DNA of 64,000 nt from Symbiodinium natans (GCA_905221605.1 CAJNDS010001158.1:647501-711500), one strand, 5' to 3'. Counted from the stretch's first letter, positions 9,901 to 20,187 are shown. The notes: a model not told the origin generated them from the letters alone. Made by a program: numbers and translations.

Positions 9901-11693
9901 CGCTGTCCTGACTTGGCATAGTCTTGCGAAGATCGTGTTGCAGGCTTCGTGACACAAGAGATGGCAGACGAAGCTTTGGCGAAAGACTGCAGAGAGCAGG
10001 AGCTCCTGCTGTTTGTTCTTACTTGCTCGGGTACACATGGCACACCAGTCGTCAGTCATCAGAAGTCATGGATTGCAGCCGGTGGTTACTCCGTAAGTCG
10101 CTAATAGACCAAAAACATAAATTAAATGCATCTTGTCTTCATACATCGCGGCTGTGTTAGTAATGGCAGGCATGTAAGTGCACAGGTATGCATGGATGGG
10201 TATGATCTATGGCCCTTTCTAAGGGTTTCCACGGCCCTTACCCCCATCCACCCCTTATTGTACGTCCGGTAGGTGTTCCCAAACTGGATGTTTGTGATCA
10301 CGTCTGTCCCAACTGAAACTGTATTCTCAACTTACCAACTGGTTGCAACCCTAAACCCTGAGCCCACAAAATCCTTGCAGGAGGGCGCCCTTCTGACGTT
10401 CGACTTGGGCCCGGAAGTTCCCGGAATCGCTCTGGACCCCGAGGACGCTTTTGGGGTTGGGGTTGAGGGTGCTTCCTGAAAACTTACATGGAGGTTGAGC
10501 TGGCAGCCAAGGACGCCGGCAAGACAAGAGCGAGAGAGAGTAAGATTGGATCGCATAAGGAAGAAGGCCTAAACTCAGAAACGTAAGTACAAGCTTTGCA
10601 GAGAAAAGTGCTTTGCCGCTGAGAATGGGCTCACTCAAAGGCAGAGCAAGGTCTTTAGTCCAGTGGTCCCAGACCGTTCTGAAGAGCGTCGCAGGATTAC
10701 TTTCGGCCAAAGCCTTTTAACATGACGGCCTGGTGCTCAGACACGTCTCAAGTCAGGCACGTCTCAAGTCAGACAGCAGAAGGTATGTTGCGTGAGTCTT
10801 TCCGAAATCTTCACATCTCCGGCACTGCCACACCAGTAATTCAAGTCTAACCAAGCATTAGCCATTTGCAGCCCCAGGTGCCTGAAGCTCCAGATGCCTG
10901 GAAGCTGACCTGTCGATCCCTCCTACTTCCGCTGGACCTAAAGGACTCCATTTCTTCCAGAAGGTTCGCCTCGCCTTAGCTCCTTGCTCCATTAGACGCT
11001 GAGTGGCTGTGGGTCTCGTGCAGCACAGCCACAGGAGCCTCTGGGGCCGCGGACCTTCATCTTAGGCGAGCCGGTGTTGAGGAGCTTCTGGCAGTTTCGC
11101 TCCACGGCGGGTCTACGGATCAAACCAACCTGTGCTGTATCTCGCCGTGTTGCAGGAAGTACTACACAATCTACGCGTTCGCCCCAGACTCCATCTCTTC
11201 CCTGTTGCGACAGTTCAAGTAGACACGAGACATGAGTGAGTGAGTGAGTGTGTGTGTGTGTGTGTGTGTGTCAGTGAGAGTGCGCCTTGATGCGGCACAC
11301 GTGGCTGCGGATTGGCTGCTGTATGCACTGCACAAGGATTGGGCCGCTCGCCGTGTCGGCTTTGCAAAAGCCGATCACAGCCAGGATGGCGAGGTCGAGG
11401 GCGCGATCGACTCACCAGAGGCTGCTCTGATCGCATTGCTTTGCAGCTCACCGCGCTTGCCTCCGCGCCACAATCTCGCAAAGGAGGGATCCCTCATCGC
11501 AGGGGCACCGCTGAGCAGAAAAGGCGCATGTGTGGCAACACCTAGGAGAGCGACCTGGGTTCGTCAGTGCTTTGCCCTCATTGCCAGGCAACAGCAGCAT
11601 CTCTACCGGGAGCATTGCGTGATCGTGTCTTGCACATCACAAGATCTGATTCGCATGGTGCAGCTGAAAAAGAAGCGGTGCTCCTGCCCCTAA
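6957..11693 (+). CDS. Pepsin-like (A1) aspartic protease, near-complete multi-exon gene
   Basis: This encodes a secretory/lysosomal-type aspartic endopeptidase with nine recognisable exons. Exon 1 (about 6,957-7,445) has an Ala/Glu/Lys-rich pro-region, then GNIHVGSPQPQNF and VVFDTGSAHLVIPNSAC, the first catalytic Asp. Exon 2 (7,546-8,093) has the flap SITFGTGKVSG, FDGILGLGLEALSLGPGF, SSISFGGHD and VAKPELGYWQVQV. Exon 3 (8,255-8,368) has GGCRAILDTGTSLLGAPRQ, the second catalytic Asp. 9,806-9,860 encodes AIKTLHSLLSRNV. About 10,381-10,455 has LTFDLGPEV. About 10,878-10,943 has LTCRSLLLPLDL. About 11,041-11,081 has GPRTFILGEPVLR. 11,156-11,174 encodes KYYTIY, and 11,337 onward has DWAARRVGFAKADH with an open tail to a stop at 11,693. 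Introns are GC-AG at 7,446-7,545 and 11,175-11,336, GA-AG at 11,082-11,155 and GT-AG at 8,094-8,254. Both catalytic motifs and the C-terminal motif are intact. The flap Tyr is Phe here. The true start and any signal peptide were not identified. Confidence 0.85.
7042..7078 (+). repeat. Short in-frame 9 bp repeat in the protease pro-region
   Basis: Roughly four imperfect units of GAAGCARGT encode Gly/Ser-Glu-Ala repeats within exon 1. It is probably a flexible acidic linker in the pro-region. Confidence 0.7.
7446..7545 (+). other. GC-AG intron (100 nt)
   Basis: Joining 7,445 to 7,546 restores an uninterrupted HNRYNESMSESAIPIEHDG. The donor is GC, the acceptor AG is followed by G, and the phase fits exactly. 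Reading straight through meets a stop at about 7,527. Confidence 0.8.
8094..8254 (+). other. GT-AG intron (161 nt)
   Basis: Joining after the Cys-Glu codons at 8,093 to GEPSTSSFCTASGPC at 8,255 keeps phase 0. It brings the second catalytic Asp exon directly after the YWQV exon, as the family requires. Confidence 0.7.
8369..9805 (+). other. Large intron of the protease gene with short repeats
   Basis: A GC donor at 8,369 follows APRQ and an AG acceptor at 9,805 precedes AIKTLHSLL, giving 1.4 kb without recognisable coding. Two CGCGCAAG-rich blocks (about 8,905-8,970 and 9,044-9,095) share the order of GCGCAAG and GCGGGCGCAAG motifs, so they look like a duplication. 9,130-9,320 is G-rich. Confidence 0.5.
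11228..11272. repeat. GAGT/GT microsatellite inside an intron
   Basis: (GAGT)n runs into (GT)n within the GC-AG intron 11,175-11,336. Confidence 0.9.
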
Positions 11694-12026
11694 CATTGCA
11701 ATGCCCGGATGCAAACGTGGGTACTTGACGCCACGGTGCCCACCTTTCCTATAAAGAAGTGCCACTGGCATTCTGGCTGGCTTCAAACTGGAATTGAGCA
11801 CATAACAGCCAGTCCCGAAACAAAAGCCTTGACTCGAACCAGCGTTCACCACCTGAGGTATCAACATGGACAGAGTAGCTTCAGAGCTTCATTGGGCACC
11901 AGCGATGGCCCCAGCACTGCCCAGCAGCCTCGGGTGCCAATTAGTCATTGCCAGTCCTTGCATGTCAGTCGCGTGAGCCTAATGATCTTGTGAGTCAAAT
12001 CGGGTCAAATTCTTGCTCTGTGTAAG
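11694..12026 (+). other. Spacer between complete protease and C-lobe fragment
   Basis: Only 333 bases separate the last stop of the complete protease from the first C-lobe exon. This is too short to hold N-lobe exons. No FGTG, DTGS or GLGLE motif was found in any + frame. Confidence 0.6.
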
Positions 12027-15000
12027 GTAGCAAAGCCAGAGCATGGGCACTGGCAGCTTGCTGTAAGAAGAATACGAGTAGGCGTCCGCGGCTGAGACTT
12101 GATCAAGACGGTGGACAGTTTCAACTAGCTACATGAGAGTCACTTCGTTGACTGGATCATGCTGTCTCTGGACCAAGAACGAGACAGTGGACCTCTGCGA
12201 CACGGGCGACTGCACAGCCATTGCAGACACTGGAACCTCTCTCATCGGTGTGCCGAAGGTCCAGCACACGTGTGGGTCGCGCAGTGAAGAATGGCGGCCA
12301 TAGCTGATGCCAGGCCTACGTCCAGAAGATGCACTGGCTCTTGGCACGGCGGGTGCGCTGCATGGCACTGCACATGCCGTACCGGTGATCTCCAACTCTC
12401 AAAGCACAAATGCTCAAAGGCACCAAACTCCACCCCCAAAGTAACGCGCCTGAGGCTCTCCTTAACCTCCCCGCTCCCCCAGCTTCATCCCCTAAGCTCG
12501 AAGACTTCCAACATCTCAAGCCCTCACCTGTGGTTCAGCAGGTTGACGATGAGAAAGTTCCACCGGCAGACTCCTCTGAGTATTTTGACTGCCGGAACCA
12601 GCCAGGGTCAGATCCCCGAGTTGCGTGGTACGACCACACAGCTTTGGCTTGATTATGGTTCATGATACTGTACACAGAGTCATAGTGTTGCTGGCGTGGT
12701 GATTAGGCCCGACATCGTTTTTGATCTTGGTGATGGGCTGGAGCTGACGGTCGGTGCGGAGGACATTTGAGCGATCGCCGGCTATCCCTAGCTCAGGCAG
12801 CTACAGAAACGTGCCAGGAATACTCCCGTCCAGCAGCCCTGCGTGTTATCACCAACGCCACTGGTGAGGCTGGGTCAAATGAACCCCAGTTTGGGAGTCA
12901 TCTCTGCCCCATGCTGAGAAGGAAAGCATGTTCTCGATTCTGGCAGGAGGAGCTCATTTGCAGAGCTTCTCTCCTACCCGTCGAGGAGATTCCGTCCATC
13001 GGCCATGTGCCAAGTCGGGCCTGCAGACTGGCACCTTACCGCAGATATCTACATATATATATATATATATGTATATTTATTTGTTTTTGTAGATTTATAT
13101 ATAGAAATATATATATTTTAAGGGGCTGCGCCCATGGGCGGGCAGCGCAGGCAGGAGCGCGGGGCGAGCAGTTTCTAAGCATTTTGAGGCCCCTATAAAC
13201 TCCCTTAAAATCTCTAAGCGTTCGAGGCTCCTCAACTCCCTTAAAGTTTCTAAGCATTTTCAGGCCCCTAAACTCGTTTGAGGCTCCCAGACTCCCTTAA
13301 AGTTTCTAAGCACTTTATAAGGCCCCTAAACTCCCCTTTTCCTAGCCCCGGGCTTAGACACATCGCTTATGCCCGCCCTTTGGGGGGCATCATGCTCCTG
13401 ATGCGCCCCCGGGGTCCCGCCCCGGGAGCCGCTGATGCTCCTGATGCGCGCCTGGGGGTCCCGGGCTGGACCCGCTGATGCTCATGATGCGCGCCCTCTG
13501 GGGGCCTCCGTGGCGACGCAAAAAACAACGAAAAAAGAACCGTTCACCGGCGGCACGCGGGGGTCGGCGGCACTGGCGTCCGGCCTAATTCTGCTTCGCA
13601 GAAGGCCAGAGGCCAGCAAGGCTATTCCCGGGACGACCCGGGCTAGAAGGTCCGCATTTGCTCGGTCCTTTGGGGACCTCGCGCTGCCCGATTTAATGGC
13701 TGCCGCCAGTGCCGCCGACCCCTGGAAAGAAGGACGTGCAGGATGTCGCCAGGTCGCCTCATCGCGTCCCACAGGTCACTGCGCATGTGGAGCTGAAATC
13801 AGGACCCCATATCGCAAATCTGCGACTACACTAGGCAAGCCCTGGGTTCCAGCTCGGGCTTCTAGCACTGGTCGACTCGATCGTGCATGCACAGCATTGT
13901 CTAACCCTTCTTGATAAGAAGGCAAAGGTTGCCACTTATTCGGATGCCCGTGGGCCTTGGCTCGGGCTTTCTTGCACAGGTCGATAGCGATCGTGCATTT
14001 TTTTTTGTATGGAAAGGCTTATTTCTAGAAAGGCCAGCATTGAGGACGAGGCCACGCAATGCTCCTTGGGTAAACACGACATGGCAAATGCCGTCCGCCT
14101 CAGGTTTCCCAGATTCTGCCATTGGGATCATCATTCTGCGCAGCATTTGCCGGCCTGGTCTCTTTGCAGACTGGCAACAATCTTGTGCAACAGCCTGCAG
14201 TTCGAGGATATGTGCAACTACGACCAGCTAATGTGAGTAATTGCTCAGTCGCCCAGATTTGGATGTAAGAGTCCTTGTCGGCAGCACCTGCCGACAAGTT
14301 TACGTCAGCCCTTTGGTCAAGCCGCGGTGCCGGAGCAGCTGCTCGAGGCCGGCCCGGGGTTGGAAGTTTGGGGTACGGAGGGGTTAATTAAGGCTCCGGG
14401 GGGTCAGGGGTTTAGGGTTGAGGTGTTTATGGGTGTATCGAACACCCAAGATGCCCCAACGTTTAAGCCCTAGCACCCAAACTCCAAACCCTGATCAGAA
14501 CCCAGGTTTTAGGGATTGGGGTTTAAGGCCATGGGCAGCCATCGCGCGCCGGTCCGAGGGTGACTCGCTGTGGGGGCTGGCAGTGGGGAGTCCGGGTCAG
14601 CTTCGGCCTGGCCCGAAACCTAGTTGCCCTGGGTGATGCTTTTGTTTCGCGTGACGTCTGTGTTTGCCGGACTTGGGGTCGGCGAAGTCCTCGGACTTCT
14701 GCCTGGCCCCGAGGCTGGCAAGCCCTGTGAGAGTTTTGCAGGACTTGGGGTCGGCGAAGTCCTCGGACTTCTGCCTGGCCCTGAGGCTGGCAAGTCATTG
14801 GGTTTTGCCGGACTTGGGGTCGGCGAAGTCTTCGTACTTCTGCCTGGCCCCGAGGCTGGCAAGCCTTTGTGTTTTGCCGGACTTGGGGTCGGCGAAGTCT
14901 TCGGACTTCTGCCTGGCCCCGAGGCTGGCAGACTTTGCTTGTGCTTTGCGGGACTTGTGGTCGGCGGGGTCTCCGGACCTCTGTCTGGCCCCCAGGCCGG

Positions 15001-18000
15001 CAAAGTTTGTCTTTGCTTATTGTTTGGCATGCCAGGACACGCACGCAGCCTGGAGGCAGGGAGCTAGGCAGGGAGCTTCCGGCGACAGGGTACTTGAAGT
15101 TGCACCCATAACCCTAAACTCCAAACCCACTCTAAACCCTAAGGCCTAAACCCTAAACCCCACTCTAAACCCTAAACCTTAAACCCTAAACCTTAAACCC
15201 TAAAGCCTAAAGCCTAAACCCTGAACCCTAGACCCTAAACTCTAAATTCTAAACTCTGAACCCTAAACCATAAACCCTAGACTCTGTACCCTAAACTCCA
15301 AACCCGAAACCCTAAAACCCTAAACTTTCCCCCGCACTTGTGCCGCGCCCTCCCCTCCCAACACGCGGGGGAGCACAGCTTAACAGCTTGTCAGGCCCGA
15401 AAAGTCGCAGAATTGTACTCGCCCGCGCTTGTGCCCTCCCTCGTTCTCCCGAGAGCCAGGCGAGAACAGTTTCAGTGCATTTCAGGCTTGAAAAATTGCA
15501 CTTCCCCCCCTCCCCCGCCCCGCCAAAACGGGGCAGAGTACAGTTGTGGAGTCTCTCAGACCGGAAATGTCCCAGAAGTGTGCTCCCCCGCGCTTCTGCT
15601 GTTTTAGACACACTACAAACTCCGTCAACTCAGTTTGCAAACCCTAGCAACATACCGACAAGCCCGCCCATCCTTCTAAGGGGGAGTCGAGCTCGGAGAC
15701 TCCGCGCGCTCGGCGTACGGCCCTAACTCCTCTAAACCTTTAAGATCCTTTAAGGGTTTAGGGCTTAGGGTTTAGGGTTTAGGGTTTGGGGTTAAAGTCT
15801 GAGTGCTTAGGGTTTAGGGTTTAGGGTTGAGTGTTTAGGCGTCTTGGGGCTCAGTTTCGGGCTGCACGGTAAAGCCTAAACCCCAAGGGTGGAGTATTCA
15901 GACGAACGATGTCCTAGTGGGCGGAGGGAGGTGAGTGTATAGGTGTTGCTCGCCTCTCATCCTGCCACCAGGCGACATCCGGCGCACGCAGCGTCGCGCA
16001 TCTATCGAGGAGTTTTGGGTTCACGATTGTCTGGCTGGTCTTTCATGCGCCCACATGCCCGATTTGTTCGACATGGTGACTGTGTGCCGACATCGCAGCC
16101 GCTCAAAGCAGCAGGACACGCAGGTTGTGTGTTGGAGGGCAAGCCTGGTGTCAGCAGCCGCTGTAATTCCAACTCCAAGAATGTATATTCTAGCTGTTGA
16201 TGTTTCAAAGCTCCTAGCTGGAACTACGAGGGTGACCCCAACGTTTACCCGCCCTAGACTTTGAACTTGCTTGACCTCGCAAACGAAGACACCTGAATCC
16301 TGAAACCCTCAGCCCTAAAAAACCCCGCACTGCAGCTCGAATAAGAGTGAGCGTTTTTTGTTCTGTGCGCCGTGGAGCCGTGCCAGTCGCCGGTGCTTGG
16401 GTATCTTGGCATGGATTCCCATTCCTATGACCAACACGTCTGCTGCAGTCTATGTAAGCCATTGCGACTTTTGCTGATTCAGGCTGGTTACGACACCCCG
16501 GAGCAGCCGGGCAAGATGGAGCCTCCTATGGAGAGGGATGAGGCACTCTGTCGGCGTTCGTTCCACTTCGACCCCTTCTTAGTTTTGAGCGCTGAGACCC
16601 CCCGCTCAGTGTCTACGCCGGCCACGGAGCCGCCTTCCATCGAGACCTGACGGCAGATTCAGAGCGTCCGGAAGCCAGCATACATCAGTACAGCTGACTC
16701 GCTCTCAAGTTTGATATTTCAGGCCCCGATCACAGCAGGACTAGCTTCCCCAACGCCCATCGCTGTGGTACCTGAACCGGCGGAAACGGTGCCAGTGCCG
16801 ATCCAAGAATCTGGACTGCAAGAGGACGCCGCCTGAGTAGTATTGTTGGAGGGGTTTGAAATTCAAGTGCATCTGACAGAAGTCTCTGTGTTTGCAAGGC
16901 GCCCTCAACGCCATCGCCCGCAATCGCCGGTGGAGTCGGAGACCTGGGTTCCGACGGAGGTGGCGTCAGAGGAGGTGTCTCCGCCCATGGAGGCTGAATC
17001 TTGGACCTGCGTCTGATGTGGCACATCTCGGATATCACTCAAGACCAGTTGAACTACTGTAATTGTGAAGGCGGATCGCCCGTAAGGCGCGCCTGCGTTG
17101 CGCGCTCTACGGCTGCGTGATGCGGCCTGACGTGAACAGTCTACAGCGGCACAGCATGCTCAGTATCCTCGACATGCTGCATCTTCCGTAGCTTGGGTTT
17201 GAGCCTCCAGCTGCCAGCGTAGCCTGTTTGCAAGTAACAGGCCGGGGCTTGGTCGCATGCCGTCGTGTGCCGTGCCACCCGCCGCAGAGGCACGCACGCC
17301 CGCACGCGACAGTGCTGACTGCAGCAAAGGGCATCGGCAGCGCGGCCGGTACGGGCGTGCTGTGGAGTCGGAGGCTGGTAGTGGTGGGCGGTGTGGGCGG
17401 TGGGGGGTGGGGGCGGTGGGGGCGGGCATGCGCTGGAAGTAGCCAGTGGCCCCGAAACGTGGCAGGGGGAGGTGGGGGCGGCGCTGGAGCCCCTTAAAAC
17501 ATCTCAAAGAAGGTAGCCAGTGGCCCTGAAACGTGGCAGGCGGAGGTGGGGGCGGAATGGACTTGCTGGGGCCCTGAAACGTGGCAGGGGAAGGCCCTCA
17601 AACGTGGCGGTGTGGGCGGTGGGGGCGGTGGGGGCGGCGGGGGCGGGCATGCGCTGGAGCCCCGTAAAACATCTCAAAGAAAGTAGCCACTGCCCTGAAA
17701 CGTGACAGGGTGGGGGCGGAATGGGCTCGCTGGGGCCCTGAAACGTGGCAGGGGAAGGCCCTCAAACGTGGCGGGGAAGGGTGGTCGGTGGGCGGTGTGG
17801 GCGGTGTGGGCGGTGTGGGCGGTGGGGGCGGTGGGGGCGGTGGGGGCGGTGGGGGCGGGCATGCGCTGGAGCCCCTTGAAACATCTTAAAGAAGGTAGCC
17901 AGTGGCCCTGAAACGTGGCAGGGGGAGGTGGGGGCGGAATGGACTTGCTGGGGCCTTGAAACGTGGGAAGGCCCTCAAACGTGGCGGGGGGGAGGGCGGT

Positions 18001-20033
18001 GGGCGGTGTGGGCGGTGGGGGCGGTGGGGGCGGTGGGGGCGGTGGGGGCGGGCATGCGCTGGAGCCCCTTAAAACTTTTCAAAGAAGGTAGCCAGTGGCC
18101 CTGAAACGTGGCAGGGGGAGGGGGGGCGGATGGACTGCCCTGAAAAACGGGGGGGGGGGCGGTGGGCGGTGTGGGCGGTGGGGGCAGTGGGGGCGGTGGG
18201 GGCGGGCATGCGCTGGAGCCCCTTAAAAACATCTGAAAGAAGGTAGCCGGTGGCCCCGAAACGTGGCAGGGGGAGGTGGGGGCTGGGGAATGGGCTCGCT
18301 GGCGCCCTCAAACGTGGCGGGGGGGGGGGGCGGCGGTGGGGGCGGTGGGGCGGTGGGCTATGCGCTGGAGCCCCTTAAAAACATCTGAAAGAATGTAGCC
18401 AGTGGCCCCGAACGTGGCAGGGGGAGGTGGGGGCGAATGGGTTGGCTGGGGCCCTGAAACGTGGCAGGGCAAGGCCCTCAAACGTGGCGGGGAAGGGGGG
18501 GGGTGGGTTGGGGCGGTGGGGGCGGTCATGCGCTGGAGCCCCTTAAAAACATCTGAAAGAAGGTAGCCAGTGGCCCCGAAACGTGGGCAGGGAGGTGGGG
18601 GCGGAATGGGCTCTGAAACGTGGCAGGGGAAGGCCCTCAAACGTGGTGGGGGGGGGGCGGTGGGCGGTGTGGGCGGTGGGGGTGGGGGCGGTGGAGGCGG
18701 GCATGCGGCGGGGAATCGGTGGGCAGCGGTGGAGGCGGTGGGGGCGGTGGGGCAGGCATGCGCTGGAGCCCTGGGGGCGGAATGGACTTGCTGGGGCCCT
18801 GAAACGTGGCAGGGGAACGCCCTCAAACGTGGCGGGGGGGGGGGGGGGGGGGGGGCGGGTGGCGGTGGGGGCGGTGGGGGCGGGCATGGTGCGCTGGAGC
18901 CCCTTAAAAACATCTGAAAGAAGGTCGCCAGTGGGCCCCGAAACGTGGCAGGGGGAGGTGGGGGGCGGAAAGGTACCAGTGGCCCTGAAACTGGGCGGAT
19001 GCTTGCTGGTCCCTGAAACGTGGCAGGGAAGGCCCTCAAACGTGGCGAAAAGGGGGGCGGTGGGCGGTGTGGGCGGCGGGGGCGGTGGGGGCGGTGGGGG
19101 CGGGCATGCGCTGGGGAGTGGGAGGTGGGGGCGGAATGGACTTGCTGGGGCCCTGAAACGTGGCAGCAGAAGCCACTCAAACGTGGCCGGGGGGGGGGCG
19201 GTGGGCGGTGTGGGCGGTGGGGGCGGTGGGGGCGGCGGGGGGGGGGAGGGGGGGCCCTGAAGCGAGGCCCTCGTCGGGGGAAGGGGGGCGGTGGGCGGTG
19301 TGGGCGGTGGGGGCGGTGGGGGCGGGCATGCGCTGGAGCCCCTTAAAACATCTCCAAGAAGGTAGCCAGTGGCCCTGAAACGTGGCAGCGGGAGGTGGGG
19401 GCTGAGGAATGGGCTCGCTGGGGCCCTGAAAGGCCCTCAAACGTGGCGGGCTCGCTGGGGGGTCGCTTAGGGGGGACGGGGGGGCCCTGAAACGAGGCCC
19501 TCAAACGTGGTGGGGGAAGGGGAACTGGGACAAGTACCGGGACCGAAGAAGGAGTGGGGATACGTGAACTATGAGACAATATCGCTTTCATGAACAAACA
19601 GGACTGGGACAAGTATCGGGGGCGAACCGGAGTGGGATACGTGAGCTCTGAGAGCATCGCTTACACGGACAGACGAAGGCTTCACGGGCGCCAACCCCTT
19701 AGGGGGGTCGGCGGATATATATAGAGAGAGAGAAATCTATATATATATATATATATATCAGATGCATGGTCCACGGTGCTGGGAACTGAGGTCCCAAGGC
19801 ATGGATCTTGGGCGAGCCGGTGCTTCGCAAGCATCCACCCCAGGTTGAGCTGTTGAGTCCGTTGAGTGTGGGAGGCTGTGTCACTGTTGAGTTAATGTTG
19901 GGACTCCTGCTCGCAAAGGTACTACTCAGCATACGACTGGAAGAAAGAGACCGTGGCTCAGGGTCGTGTGCTGCAGAGCTCTTCACCAGCGAGAGCACCT
20001 GGATGCCATCATTCCTGGTCCACAGCACACTGA
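12027..20033 (+). CDS. Pepsin-like aspartic protease, C-lobe exons only (split gene, 3' half)
   Basis: These exons give the second lobe in order. 12,027-12,083 encodes VAKPEHGHWQLAVRRIRVG. About 12,165-12,258 includes LCDTGDCTAIADTGTSLIG, the second catalytic Asp. 12,314-12,352 encodes AYVQKMHWLLARR. 12,542-12,606 encodes VDDEKVPPADSSEYFDCRNQ. 12,707-about 12,765 encodes PDIVFDLGDGLELTVG. After 7 kb of mostly repeats, 19,791-19,830 encodes GPKAWILGEPVLRK and 19,919-20,033 encodes YYSAYDWKKETVAQG with a stop at 20,031. Introns are GT-AG (12,259-12,313 and 12,607-12,706) and GC-AG (19,831-19,918). No N-lobe exon precedes 12,027, and a CRP-type exon expected before 19,791 was not found. It resumes where the 261-5,665 fragment stops, so the two may be halves of one gene or reciprocal remnants of duplicates. 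Confidence 0.75.
13040..13120. repeat. AT-rich microsatellite
   Basis: (TA)n with interruptions, followed directly by a GC-rich stretch and a set of short repeats. Confidence 0.85.
13171..13340. repeat. Short tandem repeats, CTTAAAGTTTCTAAGCATTTT type
   Basis: Four imperfect units carry TTTCTAAGC..TTT, then AGGCCCCT and AAACTCCCTTAAA, with spacings of about 35-50 bp. The composition resembles the CTTTTAAGGG-rich stretch at 40,380-40,930. Confidence 0.75.
13381..13500. repeat. Three GC-rich units with CTGATGCTCCTGATGCGC
   Basis: Units at about 13,390, 13,433 and 13,478 share GATGCTCCTGATGCGC (one has CTCATG) followed by a GGGTCCCG-type hairpin. The period is about 43-45 bp. Confidence 0.75.
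13560..13722. repeat. Inverted repeat pair, 19 bp arms, 163 bp span
   Basis: GGGGTCGGCGGCACTGGCG at 13,560-13,578 is exactly complementary to 13,704-13,722. The arm contains GGGGTCGGCGG, which also occurs next to microsatellites at 19,704 and 33,196. Confidence 0.85.
13723..14270. other. No recognisable gene
   Basis: Overlapping frames of 75-159 codons occur on both strands with no motif. The C-lobe protease exons before and after imply this may be intronic. Confidence 0.3.
14274..14298. other. Perfect hairpin, 11 bp stem, 3 nt loop
   Basis: CTTGTCGGCAG at 14,274-14,284 and its exact complement at 14,288-14,298 flank CAC. It is not next to a recognised gene end, so no terminator role is claimed. 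Confidence 0.85.
14340..14530. repeat. Degenerate telomere-like repeats
   Basis: Scattered GGTTTAGGG, TTTAAGCCC and CCAAACCC fragments in both orientations, with no clean array. Confidence 0.5.
14669..15022. repeat. 69-72 bp minisatellite, five units, open on both strands
   Basis: GGACTTGGGGTCGGCGAAGT-type units start at 14,669, 14,741, 14,810, 14,879 and 14,951, with spacings of 72, 69, 69 and 72. All spacings are multiples of three, so frames stay open. + frames read GLGVGEVLGLLPGPEAGK or DLGSAKSSDFCLAPRLAS per unit, and - frames read LPASGPGRSPKTSPTPSPAK. Up to 173 codons are open on the - strand (14,523-15,044) and 161 on the + strand (14,664-15,149). Whether any of these is translated cannot be decided here. 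Confidence 0.9.
15107..15335. repeat. Degenerate CCCTAAA array
   Basis: About 25 CCCTAAA-like units with variants such as CCTTAAA, CTCTAAA and CCTAGA. It is one of only two sizeable telomere-like arrays left of 33 kb. Confidence 0.9.
15336..15735. other. No recognisable gene; three similar CCCCCGCG blocks
   Basis: Three stretches of about 85 bp (starting near 15,340, 15,425 and 15,505) share a cytosine-rich start and CAGTT..CAG..CCGAAA-type sequence. They look like a diverged tandem repeat. No gene is supported. Confidence 0.4.
15750..15845. repeat. TTTAGGG array, imperfect
   Basis: TTTAGGG units in the opposite orientation to the array at 15,107-15,335, so the pair frames a 400 bp segment in inverted fashion. 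Confidence 0.85.
16440..17015 (+). CDS. Unrecognised exon cluster, Pro/Glu/Val-rich
   Basis: Three + strand stretches look coding. About 16,480-16,650 includes YDTPEQPGKMEPPMERDEAL. About 16,725-16,835, after a TTTCAG acceptor, reads ITAGLASPTPIAVVPEPAET and then VPVPIQESGLQEDA. About 16,915-17,015 includes SPVESETWVPTEVASEEVSP. The composition suggests a disordered, acidic, proline-rich protein. Introns between them are plausible but unresolved, and no family is recognised. The cluster sits between two C-lobe protease exons (12.8 and 19.8 kb). Confidence 0.35.
17375..19510. repeat. G-rich satellite, about 11 units of roughly 150-220 bp
   Basis: Each unit combines a (GGTGGGGGC)n stretch, GGGCATGCGCTGGAGCCCC, TTAAAACATCT, GTAGCCAGTGGCCCTGAAAC and one or two CGTGGCAGGGG segments. 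Marker TGCGCTGG occurs near 17,430, 17,650, 17,860, 18,053, 18,210, 18,362, 18,530, 18,760, 18,890, 19,107 and 19,330. The long Gly- or Pro-rich frames across it are repeat artefacts. Confidence 0.95.
19690..19760. repeat. Hairpin GCGCCAACCCC..GGGGTCGGCGG plus AT microsatellite
   Basis: GGCGCCAACCCC and GGGGTCGGCGG form a short near-perfect stem, then (TA)n(GA)n(TA)n follows. The same GGGGTCGGCGG occurs before an ATT microsatellite at 33,196. Confidence 0.8.
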
Positions 20034-20093
20034 ATGCCCCTGTCATTACGTGTCGGCAAAGGCCGCATCAGATTCTACAATAGACTCAATAGA

Positions 20094-20187
20094 CGGCCGC
20101 TAAAAGACAAGGAATCTCAACAGCAGGACGAACAGACTCGGCCGCTAAAAGACAAGGAATCTCAACATCAGGACGTACAGACTTAGA
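20094..20187. repeat. Tandem duplication of about 47 bp
   Basis: GGCCGCTAAAAGACAAGGAA followed by TCTCAACA.CAGGACG.ACAGACT occurs twice head to tail with two mismatches. It lies just after the stop of the C-lobe protease fragment. Confidence 0.9.

Noticed and set aside
18308-19180. 290-codon - strand Pro-rich frame
   Set aside because: Translation of the G-rich satellite; residues follow the repeat unit.
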